DNA from: Zea mays
Lineage: Eukaryota > Streptophyta > Magnoliopsida > Poales > Poaceae
NCBI RefSeq assembly: GCF_902167145.1
Contig: NC_050099.1
Location: 12,290,434-12,354,433 of the forward strand
DNA length: 64,000 nt
Direction of reading: 5' to 3'
Shown piece by piece: positions 1-12,448 of this stretch. The translations under genes were made by a program, and so were the position numbers. Numbering within the stretch: position 1 is the first letter of the stretch; each line of letters begins with the position of its first letter. The notes under the pieces were generated by a model that was not told the origin of the DNA, ran no database searches, and saw nothing but the letters and a program-made list of their open reading frames with translations.

Positions 1-1013
1 TGTGTTGGAGAAGACTCAGCCCGCGACGGCTGGGGACGCAAGTAGGGAGAGTCGCCTTTAAAAAGGAGGGTGACCCCCTTGGAAGGCGACCATGTCTTTG
101 CGCTCCCTTATGCATCGTGTATTTCCACCTTCCGAGCCCCTGGATGGGGAACACCCGCAATCCTTCCGCCTTGTCGTTGGAGGAACACAACTTCGTGGAA
201 GTTGGTACCTCTCAGCCATCGTTCGGCTTCGAGGATTTTCATCATGCAGCCCGGCTGCACCCCCTCGCCGGCGGTCACCCAAGACGGTGACCTCCAGTTC
301 GATGGCGGGGTAAAGCAAGCCAGGCTGCGGCCTCTGCCCCTCCCTCAGCTTCAAGGATTTTCATCATCAGTGCTGGGGAGGGGAGTGTGCCGAGTTGGGG
401 TCGGTCCCTGCGTGGGCGGCGGCCCGCTCCTTCCCTTAGTGATTGGGGGGAAGGGTGTTCGCCGTTCGTGGCGTTGGCAGCTGCTGCGTGCCTGGCTCTC
501 TGAGCCGAGTGGCTTCGGAGCCGCTCCCGGCGCCGCCTTCCGCCACGGCAGCTGGAAGAGGTTCCTCCGCCAACGAGATAGCCGGTGCCACCCACGGGCT
601 GACCTCCAACTTTACGGCCTTCTGCCCGTCCTTGCCTCTCGAGTGAGGGCATGGGCGAGGGCCTCATGGCAGCAGCATCCGCCCTGAGGTCATCGCTGCT
701 GCTGTTCGGCCCCCCGGAGCAGAAGTCGTTGTCGTCGCCGCTGCTGGAGCGGGCGACGGCGAGCCATCCGTCGGCCTTCTGTTGCTCCGCAGGCCCCCCC
801 AATCGTGTGGGGTCGTTCGTACCTGCGGAGGTGGAACCGGAGTTCCGTTTGTAATGGCACCTTGAATGCCGGTGTTTTGTTCATTGTGGTTGTCTGGGCC
901 TGAACATGTATGTATTTTCGGCGCGGAGCCGTGTTTTTTCCTCATTTTCGAGCACTATGACTCGCCTATTGGTTATCTGAACCGCTTCACCAAGTGTGAG
1001 TCGCCTCATGCGA

Positions 1014-1948
1014 AGGTGACGAGTGAGGTATTCGTATCCCGGAGGCGTAGGAGTCCCTCGGCTCGGTCGACCTTACTGTCCGAGGCTTCTCTTGCTTAGT
1101 TAAAGGAACCCCTCGGCCGCTCTTCGATGAGCCGAAGCCGGGGGTAGCGGTGTCAGCTCGAACAGAGGCAGAGTTGGCTTCGAAAAGAAGACTTGGTCGG
1201 CCGGAGCCTGGCCGGGTCGTCTGCTGGCTGGACCGACGACGGAGTTGAGTTGCCGAGGCCACAAACCGAGCCGATGTCTTCGGGAGGCAGCTGGCCGAGG
1301 CCTCGGGGTGGCCGACCGAGTCGTCTGCTCGAGCCGGATTCCTGGAGAAGACCCTGGCAGTGATGGCCCGGGCGTGGTGCTGATGTCGTCCTTCAGAGTG
1401 GAGATTCTCCGACTGCTTCGCCGTCCGAGGCTAGGTTGGACCTCGCCGAAGGTGTAGTTGATGCCGAGGGTGCTGCTGCTCCCTTCAACTGTCAAGATCC
1501 GAGCCTGCAGGATCGGATTATCTTGTAGTGTGTGTATGTTTTCTGCGGCCGCCGAGGCCCAAACACACCATCGTCGTGTTGTAAAGCTGCGTTTCTTTTC
1601 CTCTTGTTTCGAGTATCTGGACTTTTTTATCGGTAACAGAATTGTCTGTGCGAGCGAGAGTTGCTTTTCACGGAAGGCGATGAGTGAGGTATCCGTATCC
1701 CGGAGGCGTAGGAATCCCTCGGCTCGGTCGGCCTTGCCGCTTACGCGCGCTCTTACCCGTCCATAGGGTTCTGTCACCGACGCAGTCGAGAAGGCCCGAA
1801 GAATCGTTTCGGCAGAGGAGCTTTCGAGCGTGAAGACTTGTTCGGTCCGCGGAATCACTTATCCGAGCGCGAGTTACTTATCGCAGAAGGTGATGAGTGA
1901 GGTATCCGTATCCCGGAGGCGTAGGAGTCCCTCGGCTCGGTCAGCCTT
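1014..1948. repeat. Three dispersed copies of a ~58-bp motif in the gypsy 3' region
   Basis: A segment containing GAGTGAGGTAT followed by CGTATCCCGGAGGCGTAGGA and ending in CCTCGGCTCGGTC occurs at about 1018-1070, 1680-1730 and 1892-1945, all in the same orientation. The copies are nearly identical while the sequence between them is not, so this is a repeated internal motif of the element's non-coding 3' part. No function can be read from it. Confidence 0.8.
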
Positions 1949-2259
1949 GGCTGCTTACGTGTACTCCGTCGTTTTCAGGATCCACTTTCGAAGTAGTCGA
2001 GAAGCACGAAAGACATTCTGGCAGAAGAGATCTTTTTTCGAGGAAAATTTCGACGCAGAGGGGGTTCCCCCCTTTTAGCCCCCGAGGGAGGGTCGGGCTT
2101 TGCCGAGGCAAGGCTGACCCTTCCTTGATGACTAAACTTTGCGTGGGAACGAGGCATACGAACAACTTGAAAGCATCTTAAGGGTAGAAGCGACGTAGCT
2201 GTTGGATGTTCCAAGCGTTGTTGTAGACCTCGCCTTGACTGTTGGCCAGCTTGTACGTT

Positions 2260-5130
2260 CCGGGCTTCAGAACTTTGGCGATGACGAATGGCCCTTCCCA
2301 GGGAGGCGTGAGCTTGTGCCGCCCTCGGGTGTCCTATCGCAGCCGAAGCACCAGGTCGCCCACCTGGAGGTCTCGGGACCGAACCCCTCGGGCGTGGTAG
2401 CGTCGCAGGGACTGCTGGTACCGCGCCGAGTGTAGTAAGGCCATGTCCCGAGCCTCTTCCAGCTGGTCCAGCGAGTCTTCTCGATTAGCTTGATTGCTTT
2501 GGTCGGTGTAGGCCCTCGTCCTCGGGGAACCGTATTCTAAGTCTGTGGGCAAGATGGCCTCGGCCCCATAGACTAGAAAGAACGGTGTGAAGCCCGTGGC
2601 TCGGCTCGGTGTTGTCCTCAGACTCCAGATCACCGAGGGGAGTTCCTTCATCCACCGCTTGCCGAATTTGTTGAGGTCATTGTAGATTCGAGGCTTGAGT
2701 CCTTGTAGAATCATGCCGTTGGCACGCTCTACTTGCCCATTTGTCATGGGGTGGCCACGGCGGCCCAGTCCACCCGGATGTGGTGATCCTCGCAGAAGTC
2801 CAGGAACTTCCTGCCGGTGAACTGGGTGCCGTTGTCGGTGATGATGGAGTTCGGGACCCCAAAACGATGGATGATGTTGGTGAAGAATGCCACCACCTGT
2901 TCGGACCTGATACTGTTTAGGGGTCGGACCTCGATCCACTTGGAGAATTTGTCGATGGCGACCAACAGGTGCGTGTAGCCCCCGGGTGCCTTCTGCAAGG
3001 GGCCGACGAGGTCCAGACCACACACAGCAAAAGGCCAGGTGATGGGTATCGTCTGTAGGGCCTGAGCGGGCAGGTGGGTCTGCCTCGCGTAGAACTGACA
3101 CCCTTCGCAGGTGCGGACAATTCTAGTGGCGTCGGCCAGTAGAAACCTTGTCGGAAGGCGTTTCCAACAAGGGTTCGAGGTGCTGCGTGATGGCCGCAAG
3201 CCCCCGAGTGTATCTCTTGTAGGAGCTCCTGACCTTCGGCGATGGGAATGCATCGCTGGAGGATGCCTGAGGGGCTGCGGTGGTAGAGCTCCTTCCTGTC
3301 TCCCAGCAAGACGAACGACTTGGCGCGCCGCGCCAACTGCCGAGCTTCGGCTTGGTCGAGGGGTAGCTCTCCTCGGTAGAGATATTGCAGGTACGGGGTC
3401 TGCCAGTTTCGATCAGGCGTGACCCCGCTCCGCTCCTCCTCGACGCGCAGTGCCTCACCCTCGGGGGCCGAGGGTACCTCGGGCCGAGCCGAGGGTGCCT
3501 CGGGCCGAGCCGAGGGTGCCTCGGGCTGGGTCGAGGGTGCCTCGGACTGGGCCGAGGGTGCCTCGGGCTCGGGCGAGTCGTCGATCTTGATGGAGGGTCG
3601 GTGCAGGTCTCGGGAGAAGACGTTCGGGGGAACCGTTGTTCGCCCCGAGGCTATTTTAGCCAGCTCGTCCGCAGTCTCATTGTAGCGCCGGGCGATGTGG
3701 TTGAGCTCGAGCCCGTAGAACTTGTCTTCCAAGCACCGAACCTCATCGCAGTAGGCTTCCATCTTTGGGTCGCGGCAGTGGGAGTTCTTCATGACTTGGT
3801 CGATGACGAGTTGTGAGTCACCGCGAGCGTCGAGGCGTCGGACCCCTAGCTCGATGGCGATGCGCAACCCGTTGACTAGAGCCTCGTACTCGGCCACATT
3901 GTTGGATGCCGGGAAGTGGAGGCGTAGCACGTAGCGCAGGTGCTTCCCGAGGGGCGAGATGAAGAGCAGGCCTGCGCCCGCTCCTGTCTTCATCAGCGAC
4001 CCATCGAAGAACATGGTCCAAAGTTCCGGTTGGATCGGAGCTGTTGGGAGCTGGGTGTCGACCCATTCAGCCACGAAGTCCGCCAAGACCTGGGACTTGA
4101 TGGCCTTCCGAGGGGCGAACGAGATCGTTTTGCCCATGATTTCCACCGCCCACTTTGCAATTCTACCCGAGGCCTCTCGGCACTGGATGATCTCCCCCAG
4201 GGGGAAGGATGACACCACAGTTACCGGATGAGACTCGAAGTAGTGTCGCAACTTCCGCCGCGTCAGGATCACTGTGTACAGCAGCTTCTGAATTTGTGGG
4301 TAGCGGATCTTGGTCTCGGACAGTACCTCACTGATGAAGTAGACTGGCCTCTGGACGGGCAATGTATGCCCCTCTTCTCGTCTCTCAACCACAATCGCGG
4401 CGCTAACCACCTGAGTGGTCGCGGCGACGTAGATCAAGAGGGCTTCTCCGGCAGCGGGGGGCACCAAGATGGGCGCGTTCGTGAGGAGCGCCTTCAGATT
4501 CCCGAGGGCTTCCTCGGCCTCAGGGGTCCAAGTGAAGCACTCGGCCTTCCTTAAGAGGCGGTACAGAGGTAGGCCTCTTTCGCCGAGGCGCGAGATGAAG
4601 CGGCTCAGAGCCGCAAGGCATCCCATGACTCTCTGTACGCCTTTCAAGTTCTTGATGGGCCCCATGCTGGTGATGGCCGCGATCTTCTCCGGGTTGGCCT
4701 CGATGCCCCGCTCGGAGACGATGAACCCCAAGAGCATGCCTCGGGGAACCCTGAAGACACACTTCTCGGGATTGAGCTTCACGCCTTTCGCCTTGAGACA
4801 TCGGAATGTCACTTCAAGGTCGGAAAGGAGGTCGGAGGCTTTCCTCGTCTTGACTACGATGTCATCGACGTAAGCCTCGACCGTTCGGCCAATGTGTTGT
4901 CCGAACACATGGTTCATGCACCGTTGGTACGTCGCACCCGCATTCCTCAAACCAAACGGCATGGTGACATAGCAGTACATGTCAAAGGGTGTGATGAAAG
5001 AAGTCGCGAGCTGGTCGGACTCTTTCATCCTAATTTGGTGTTACCCTGAGTAGGCATCGAGGAAAGACAGGGTTTCACACCCATCAGTGGAATCCACGAT
5101 TTGGTCGATGCGAGGGAGAGGGTAGGGAAC
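2260..5130 (-). pseudogene. Gypsy pol polyprotein remnant (RT, RNase H, integrase)
   Basis: Reading leftwards from 5130 the frame starts inside RT (LDAYSG, then an in-frame TAA at 5041-5043 where relatives have Tyr). It continues with QIRMKESDQLATSF, the MPFGLRNAGATYQ motif and the YVDDIVVKT catalytic motif. RNase H follows (FFDGSLMKTGAGAG, NNVAEYEAL, ARGDSQLV), then a Pro/Ala/Glu repeat linker and the integrase HHCC region (HRS...HSGACGHH). A frameshift near 3120 moves the integrase core into another frame (GLDLVGPL, ITDNGTQF). A second near 2750 moves its end again (TNGQVERANGMILQGLK, VYGAEAILPTDLEY, VGDLVLRLR). One nonsense codon and two frameshifts make it non-functional. Domain calls are certain; exact shift positions are approximate. 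Confidence 0.9.
3455..3570 (-). repeat. 21-bp coding tandem repeat in the RNase H-integrase linker
   Basis: About five in-phase 21-bp units (plus strand GGTGCCTCGGGCCGAGCCGAG and variants) encode a seven-residue repeat of the type EAPSARP between the RNase H and integrase domains of the gypsy pol. The period keeps the frame, so copy number can change without breaking the protein. Confidence 0.85.
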
Positions 5131-5324
5131 TGAAAGGGAATTAGGCTTACACCTATTTCCTAAATGATTTTGGTGGTTGAATTGCCCAACACAAATGATT
5201 GGACTAACTAGTTTGCTCTAGTGTATAAGTTATACAGGTGCCAAAGGTTCACACTTAGCCAAGAAAAAGACCAAGTATTGGGTTCAACAAAAGAGCAAAG
5301 GGACAACCGAAGGCACCTCTGGTC

Positions 5325-5905
5325 TGGCGCACCGGACTGTCCGGTGCACCACCGGACAGTGTCCGGTGCACCACCGGACAGTGTCCGGTGCACCACCGGA
5401 CAGTGTCTGGTGCACCAGAGGACTCCAAGTCAAACTCGTCACCTTCGGGAAAATCCAGAGGCGCTCCGCTATAATTCACCGGACTGTCCGGTGTACACCA
5501 GACAGTGTCCGGTGCTCCAAGGAAGAGCGGCTCCGGAACTCGCCAGCTTCGGGAATTCGCAACGGCTAGTCCGCTATAATTCACCGGACATGTCCGGTGT
5601 ACACCGGATTGTCTGGTGTGACAACGGAGCAACGGATACTTCGGCGCCAACTGCTACCTGCAGCGCATTAAATGCGCGCCAGCGCGCGCAGAAGTCAGGC
5701 ACGCCCATACTGGCGCACCGGACACTCTACAGTACATGTCTGGTGCGCCACCGGACATCCAGGCGGGCCCAGAAGACAGAGCTCCAATGGTCGGAACCCA
5801 ACGGCTTTGGTGACGTGGCTGGCGCACCGGACATGTCCGGTGTACACCGGACTGTCCAGTGTACACCGGACTGTCCGGTGCACCATACGACAGACAGCCC
5901 CACCA
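5325..5905. repeat. Palindromic CACCGGAC-GTCCGGTG repeats in the LTR
   Basis: The U3 part of the left LTR contains more than ten copies of words such as CACCGGACTGTCCGGTG, CACCGGACAGTGTCCGGTG and CACCGGACATGTCCGGTG, each an imperfect or perfect palindrome. They cluster at 5325-5415, 5478-5515, 5582-5615, 5717-5760 and 5823-5885. The right LTR (13441-13940) has the same arrangement with fewer units. Position upstream of the TATA box suggests enhancer-like or hairpin-forming sequence; that is inference. Confidence 0.9.
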
Positions 5906-5929
5906 AACGGCTAGTTTGGTGGTTGGGGC

Positions 5930-5937
5930 TATAAATA
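5930..5937 (+). promoter_or_regulatory. TATA box of the left copia LTR
   Basis: GGGGCTATAAATACCCCC lies 5924-5941, just downstream of the palindromic repeats and about 560 bp before the LTR end, as expected for the U3/R boundary. The matching site in the right LTR reads TGTAAATA (13985-13992), a one-base loss of the core. Confidence 0.75.
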
Positions 5938-6500
5938 CCCCCAACCACCCCACATTCAAGGCATCCAAGTTTTCACACTTCCAACCACTTACAAGAGCTA
6001 GGCATTCAATTCTAGACACACTCAAGAGATCAAATCCTCTCCCAAATTCCACACAACGCCCTAGTGCTTAGAGAGAGAGATTTGCTTGTGTTCTTTCGAG
6101 CTCTTGTGCTTGGATTGCTTTCTTCTTTCTTGATTCTTTATTGCAATCAAACTCACTTGTAAATTGAGGCAAGAGACACCAATCTTGTGGTGGTCCTTGT
6201 AGGAACTTTGTGCTCCAAGTGATTGAGAAGAGAAAGCTCACTCGGTCCGAGGGACCATTTGAGAGAGGGAAAGGGTTGAAAGAGACCCGGTCTTTGTGAC
6301 CACCTCAACAGGGAGTAGGTTTGCGAGAACCGAACCTCGGTAAAACAAATCCATGTGTCACACTCTTTATTCGCTTGCGATTTGTTTTGCACCCTCTCTC
6401 GCGGACTTGATTATATTTCTAACGCTAACCCGGCTTGTAGTTGTGATTATTTTGAGAATTTCAGTTTCGCCCTATTCACCCCCCTCTAGGCGACTTTCAA

Positions 6501-6515
6501 TTGGTATCAAAACCC
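6501..6515 (+). other. Primer binding site of the copia element
   Basis: TTGGTATCAAAACCC starts two bases after the left LTR end. The canonical plant copia PBS is TGGTATCAGAGC, complementary to the 3' end of initiator tRNA-Met; here G-to-A changes degrade the 3' half. Confidence 0.85.
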
Positions 6516-6547
6516 GGTGCTTCATTAGAGCCTAACCGCTCGAAGTG

Positions 6548-9192
6548 ATGTCGGGAGAACTCGCCAAGAAGGAGATGGAGACCGGCGACAAGCCCTCTAC
6601 AAGCCACGGGAAGGCTTCATCAGAAGAGTCCCGCAACAAGGAGAAGAGGGAGGAGAAGAAGGAAAAGAAGACTTCTTCTCACAAGTCGCGTCGGAGTGGC
6701 GACAAAATAAAGAAGATGAGGAAGGTGGTCTACTACGAGACCGACACTTCATCGCCATCTACCTCCGGCTCCGACGCGCCCTCCATAACTTCTAAGCGCC
6801 ATGAGCGCAAGAAGTTTAGTAAGATCCCCTTACATTATCCTCGTACCTCTAGACATACTCCATTACTTTCCGTTCCATTAGGCAAACCGCCAACCTTTGA
6901 CGGTGAAGATTATGCTAGGTGGAGTGATTTAATGAAATTTCATCTAACCTCACTCCACAAAAGTATATGGAATGTTGTTGAGTTTGGAGCACATGTACCA
7001 TCCGTAGGGGATGAGGATTATGATGAGGACGAGGTGGCCCAAATCGAGCACTTCAACTCCCAAGCCACAACAATACTCCTCGCCTCTCTAAGTAGGGAGG
7101 AGTACAACAAGGTGTAAGGATTGAAGAGCGCCAAGGAAGTTTGGGACGTGCTCAAAACCGCGCACGAGGGTGATGAACTCACCAAGATCACCAAGTGGGA
7201 AACGATCGAGGGGGAGCTCGGTAGCTTCCGTCTACGCGAAGGGGAGGAGCCACAAGACATGTACAACCGGCTCAAAACCTTGGTGAACCAAGTGCGCAAC
7301 CTCGGGAGCAAGAAATGGGATGACCACGAGGTGGTTAAGGTTATTTTAAGATCTCTTATTTTCCTTAACCCTACTCAAGTACAATTAATTCGTGGCAACC
7401 CAAGATATACACTAATGACCCCCGAGGAAGTAATCAGGAATTTTGTGAGCTTTGAATTTATGATCAAGGGCTCACGAAAGATCAACGAGCTTGATGGTCC
7501 CTCCACGTTCGAAGCTCAACCGGTTGCATTCAAGGCGACGGAGGAGAAGAAGGAGGAGTCTACACCAAGTAGACAACCAATCGACGCCTCCAAGCTCGAC
7601 AATGAGGAAATGGCGCTCGTCATCAAGAGCTTCCGCCAAATCCTCAAACAAAGGAGGGGGAAAGATTACAAGCCCCGCTCCAAGAAGGTTTGTTACAAAT
7701 GTGGTAAACCAGGTCACTTTATAGCTAAATGTCCTATCTCTAGTGACAGTGACAGGGGTGATGACAAGAAGGGGAGAAGAAAGGAGAAGAAGAGGTACTA
7801 CAAGAAGAAGGGCGGCGATGCCCATGTTTGTCGGGAGTGGGACTCCGACGAAAGCTCTAGCGACTCCTCTGACGATGAGGACGCCGCCAACATCGCCGTC
7901 ACCAAGGGACTTCTCTTCCCCAACGTCGGCCACAAGTGCCTCATGGCAAAGGACGGCAAAAAGAAGAAGGTTAAATCTAAATCCTCCACTAGATATGAGT
8001 CCTCTAGTGATGATAATGCTAGTGATGAGGAAGATAATTTGCGTACTCTTTTGCCAATTTATTCATGCAACAAAAAGAGAAATTAAATGAATTGATTAGT
8101 GCCATCCATGAGAAGGATGATCTCTTGGACTCCCAAGAGGACTTCCTAATCAAGGAAAACAAAAAGCATGTTAAAGTAAAAAATGCTTATGCTCTAGAAG
8201 TTGAGAAATGTGAAAAATTATCTAGTGAGCTAAGCACTTGCCATGAGACAATAGACAACCTTAGAAATGAAAATTCAAATTTGTTAGCTAAGGTTGATTC
8301 TATTGCTTGTAATGTTTCAATTCCCAATCTTACGAATGATAATGATAATTTGCTTGCTAAGATTGAAGAATTGAACTTATCTCTTGTTAGCCTTAGGAAT
8401 GAAAATGAAAAATTAATTGCTAAGGCTAAAGATTTTGATGTTTGCAATGCTACTATTTCCGACCTTAGAACTAAGAATGATATATTGCATGCTAAGGTTA
8501 TAGAATTAAAATCTTGCAAACCCTCTACATCTACCGTTGAGCACACTTCTATTTGTACTAGATGTAGAGATGTTGATGTTAATGCTATACATAATCACAT
8601 GGCTTTAATTAAACAACAAAATGATCATATAGCAAAATTAGATGCTAAAATTGCCGAGCATAACTTAGAAAATGAAAAATTTAAATTTGCTAGAAGTATG
8701 CTCTATAGTGGGAGACGCCCTGGCATCAAGGATGGCATTGGCTTCCAACAGGGAGGCAATGTCAAACTTAATGCTCCTCCTAAGAAATTGTCCAACTTTG
8801 TTAAGGGCAAGGCTCCCATGCCTCAGGATAATGAGAGTTACATTTTATACCCTGCCGGTTATCCCGAGGACAAAATTAGGAGAATTCATTCTAGAAAGTC
8901 TCACTCTGGCCCTAACCATGCTTTCATGTATAAGGGTGAGACATCTAGCTCTAGGCAACCAACCTGTGCTAAGTTGCCTAAGAAGAAAACTCCTAGTGCA
9001 TCAAATGAACATAACTTTTCATTTAAAACTTTTGATGCATCTTATGTTTTAACTAACAAATCCGGCAAGGTAGTTGCCAAATATATTGGGGGCAAGCACA
9101 AGGGGTCAAAGACTTGTGTTTGGGTACCCAAAGTTCTTGTATCTAATGCCAAAGGACCCAAAACCATTTGGGTACCTAAAGTGAAGAACTAA
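6548..9192 (+). pseudogene. Copia gag (capsid, zinc knuckle, coiled coil), disrupted
   Basis: The ATG at 6548 opens a gag frame with a Lys/Glu/Ser-rich N-terminus, then KPPTFDGEDYARWSDLM and LHKSIWNVVEFG typical of the UBN2/gag-polypeptide capsid family. An in-frame TAA at 7115-7117 interrupts EYNKV*GLKSAKEVWDVL; the related fragment near 52.7 kb reads VNGLENTKEIWDTL there. The frame continues through a CCHC knuckle (CYKCGKPGHFIAKC, 7691-7733) and an acidic Asp/Ser stretch. Near 8052-8060 a single T appears lost from a T-run, shifting the frame. The shifted frame (8065-9192) encodes a long coiled-coil segment (LNELISAIHEKDDLLDSQ, repeated LRNEN) and ends VPKVKN*. Structural protein of the virus-like particle; not translatable as it stands. 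Confidence 0.9.
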
Positions 9193-9208
9193 ACTTGTTT
9201 TGTAGGTT

Positions 9209-12200
9209 TATGCATCCGGGGGTTCAAGTTGGATCATCGACAGCGGGTGCACAAACCACATGACAGGGGAGAAGAAGATGTTCTCCTCCTACGAGAAAAA
9301 CCAAGATCCCCAACGAGCTATCACATTCGGGGATGGAAATCAAGGTTTGGTCAAAGGATTGGGTAAAATTGCTATATCACCTGACCATTCCATTTCCAAT
9401 GTTTTTCTTGTAGATTCTTTAGATTACAATTTGCTTTCTGTTTCTCAATTATGTCAAATGGGATACAACTGTCTATTTACTGATGTAGGTGTTACTGTCT
9501 TTAGAAGAAGTGATGATTCAATAGCATTTAAGGGTGTGTTAGAGGGTCAGCTATACTTGGTAGATTTTGATAGAGCTGAACTTGACACATGCTTAATTGC
9601 TAAGACTAACATGGGTTGGCTGTGGCACCACCGACTAGCCCATGTTGGGATGAAGAATCTTCACAAGCTTCTAAAGGGAGAACACATTTTAGGACTAACA
9701 AATGTTCATTTTGAGAAAGACAGGATTTGTAGCGCATGCCAAGCAGGAAAGCAAGTTGGTGCCCATCATCCACACAAAAACATAATGACAACCGACAGGC
9801 CACTGGAGCTCCTACACATGGATCTATTCGGCCCGATTGCTTACATAAGCATCGGCGGGAGTAAGTACTGTCTAGTAATTGTGGATGATTATTCTCGCTT
9901 CACTTGGGTATTCTTTTTGCAGGAAAAATCTCAAACCCAAGAGACCTTAAAGGGATTCTTAAGACGGGCTCAAAATGAATTCGGCTTAAGGATCAAGAAA
10001 ATTAGAAGCGACAACGGGACGGAGTTCAAGAACTCACAAATTGAAGGCTTCCTTGAGGAGGAGGGCATCAAGCATGAGTTTTCTTCTCCCTACACCCCAC
10101 AACAAAATGGTGTAGTGGAGAGAAAGAATCAAACTCTATTGGACATGGCAAGAACCATGCTTGATGAGTACAAGACTTCGGATCGGTTTTGGGCCGAGGC
10201 GGTCAACACCGCCTGCTACGCCATCAACCGGTTATATCTACACCGAATCCTCAAGAAGACATCTTATGAACTCCTAACCGGTAAAAAGCCCAACATTTCA
10301 TATTTTAGAGTCTTTGGTAGCAAATGCTTTATTCTTGTTAAAAGAGGTAGAAAATCTAAATTTGCTCCTAAGACTGTAGAAGGCTTTTTACTAGGATATG
10401 ATTCAAACACAAGGGCATATAGAGTCTTTAACAAGTCCTCTGGGCAAGTTGAAGTTTCTTGTGACATTGTGTTTGATGAGACTAACGGCTCTCAAGTAGA
10501 GCAAGTTGATCTTGATGAGATAGGTATTGAAGAGGCTCCATGCATCGCGCTAAGGAACATGTCCATTGGGGATGTGTGTCCTAAGGAATCCGAAGAGCCT
10601 CCAAATGCACAAGATCAACCATCCTCCTCCACGCAAGTCTCTCCACCGACTCAAAATGAGGATGAAGCTCAAGTTGATGAAATAGAAGATCAAGCAAATG
10701 AGCCACCTCAAGATGACGGCAATGATCAAGGGGGAGATGCAAATGATCAAGACAAGGAGGATGAAGAACAAAGGCCGCCACACCCAAGAGTCCACCAAGC
10801 AATCCAACGAGATCACCCCGTCGACACCATCCTCGGCGACATTCATAAGGGGGTAACCACTAGATCTCGTGTTGCACATTTTTGTGAGCATTACTCTTTT
10901 GTTTCCTCTATTGAGCCACACAGGGTAGAGGAAGCACCACAAGATTCGGATTGGGTGGTGGCAATGCAAGAGGAGCTCAACAACTTCACTAGGAATGAGG
11001 TATGGCATTTAGTTCCACGTCCTAATCAAAATGTTGTAGGAACCAAATGGGTCTTCCGCAACAAGCAAGATGAGCATGGTGTGGTGACAAGGAACAAAGC
11101 TCGACTTGTGGCCAAGGGATACTCTCAAGTCGAAGGTTTGGATTTCGGTGAAACCTATGCACCCGTAGCTAGGCTTGAGTCAATTCGTATTTTATTGGCC
11201 TATGCTACTTACCATGGCTTTAAGCTTTATCAAATGGACGTGAAAAGTGCCTTCCTCAATGGACCAATCAAGGAATAGGTCTATGTTGAGCAACCTCCCG
11301 GCTTTGAAGATAGTGAGTACCCTAATCATGTCTATAAACTCTCTAAGGCGCTTTATGGGCTCAAGCAAGCCCCAAGAGCATGGTATGAATGCCTTAGAGA
11401 TTTTCTCATAACAAATGGATTCAAAGTCGGAAAAGCCGATCCTACTTTATTCACTAAAACTCTTGAAAATGACTTGTTCGTATGCCAAATTTACGTTGAT
11501 GATATTATATTTGGGTCTACTAACGAGTCCACATGTGAAGAATTTAGTAGGATCATGACACAAAAGTTCGAGATGTCTATGATGGGGGAGTTGAAGTATT
11601 TCTTAGGATTTCAAGTGAAGCAACTCCAAGAGGGCACCTTCCTAAGCCAAACGAAGTATACTCAAGATATTCTAAGCAAGTTTGGAATGAAGGATGCCAA
11701 ACCCATCAAGACACCGATGGGAACCAATGGACATCTCGACCTCGACGAAGGAGGTAAATCCGTCGATCAAAAGGTATACCGGTCGATGATAGGTTCTTTA
11801 CTTTATTTATGTGCATCACGACCGGATATTATGCTTTCCGTATGCATGTGTGCAAGATTCCAAGCCGACCCTAAGGAAGCTCACCTTACGGCCGTAAAAC
11901 GAATCTTGAGATATTTGGTTTATACTCCTAAGTTTGGGCTTTGGTATCCTAGGGGATCCACATTTGATTTGATTGGTTATTCGGATGCCGATTGGGCGAG
12001 GTGTAAAATCAATAGAAAGAGCACATCGGGGACTTGCCAGTTCTTGGAAAGATCCTTGGTGTCTTGGGCTTCAAAGAAGCAAAATTCCGTAGCTCTTTCT
12101 ACCGCCGAAGCCGAGTACATTGCCGCAGGACATTGTTGCGCGCAACTACTTTGGATGAGGCAAACCCTTAGGGACTACGGTTACAAATTAACCAAAGTTC

Positions 12201-12448
12201 CTCTTCTATGTGATAATGAGAGTGCAATCCGCATGGCGGATAATCCCGTTGAGCATAGCCGCACTAAACACATAGCCATTCGGTATCACTTTTTAAGGGA
12301 TCACCAACAAAAGGGAGATATCGAGATTTCTTACATTAATACTAAAGATCAATTAGCCGATATCTTTACCAAGCCACTTGATGAACAAACTTTTAACAAA
12401 CTTAGGCATGAGCTAAATATTCTTGACTCTAGGAACTTCTTTTGTTGA
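9209..12448 (+). pseudogene. Copia pol (protease, integrase, RT, RNase H) with one nonsense codon
   Basis: The frame opens with [18 protein letters not shown], whose DSG (9239-9247) is the aspartic protease active site. Integrase follows with its zinc motif (WHHRLAHVG...CSACQAGK) and core ([29 protein letters not shown]). RT begins near [12 protein letters not shown] and includes [38 protein letters not shown] and the catalytic YVDDIIFGS. RNase H includes KSTSGTCQF, STAEAEYIA and RTKHIAIRYHFL. The only break I see is a TAG at 11276-11278 in GPIKE*VYVEQPPGF, probably from GAG; both sides are in the same frame. Length and domain order match intact Opie/Ji pol, so the element was probably mobile recently. 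There is no Met-initiated start; pol is normally expressed from the gag transcript. Confidence 0.92.

Larger units (their letters stand above)
1..5130 (-). mobile_element. Ty3/gypsy retrotransposon fragment, Huck-like, pol and 3' internal region
   Basis: The segment carries, in minus-strand order from 5130 downwards, reverse transcriptase, RNase H, integrase and then about 2.2 kb of non-coding 3' internal sequence. It is cut on the right by the copia element that starts at 5131, inside the RT coding region. The left end runs off the window, so no 3' LTR is seen. The RT/RNase H/integrase order and the plant gypsy motifs (YVDD, MPFGLRNAGATYQRCM) are direct evidence for Ty3/gypsy. The Huck assignment is from remembered family features and from the Huck-like LTR start on the far side of the copia element; treat it as likely, not proven. 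Confidence 0.85.
5131..6499 (+). repeat. Left LTR of the copia element (1369 bp)
   Basis: It runs from TGAAAGGG at 5131 to CGACTTTCA at 6499 and is followed at once by the PBS. It aligns end to end with 13249-14554 but is 63 bp longer. Extra short CCGGACAGTGTCC-type repeat units near 5350-5415, plus about 17 bp near 5850-5870, account for the difference. It keeps an intact TATA box. Confidence 0.95.

Noticed and set aside
5221..6071. Open frames through the copia LTR (e.g. 237 codons at 5221-5934)
   Set aside because: They arise from the repeated CACCGGACAGTGTCCGG words, occur on both strands, and reappear in the right LTR; LTRs are non-coding.
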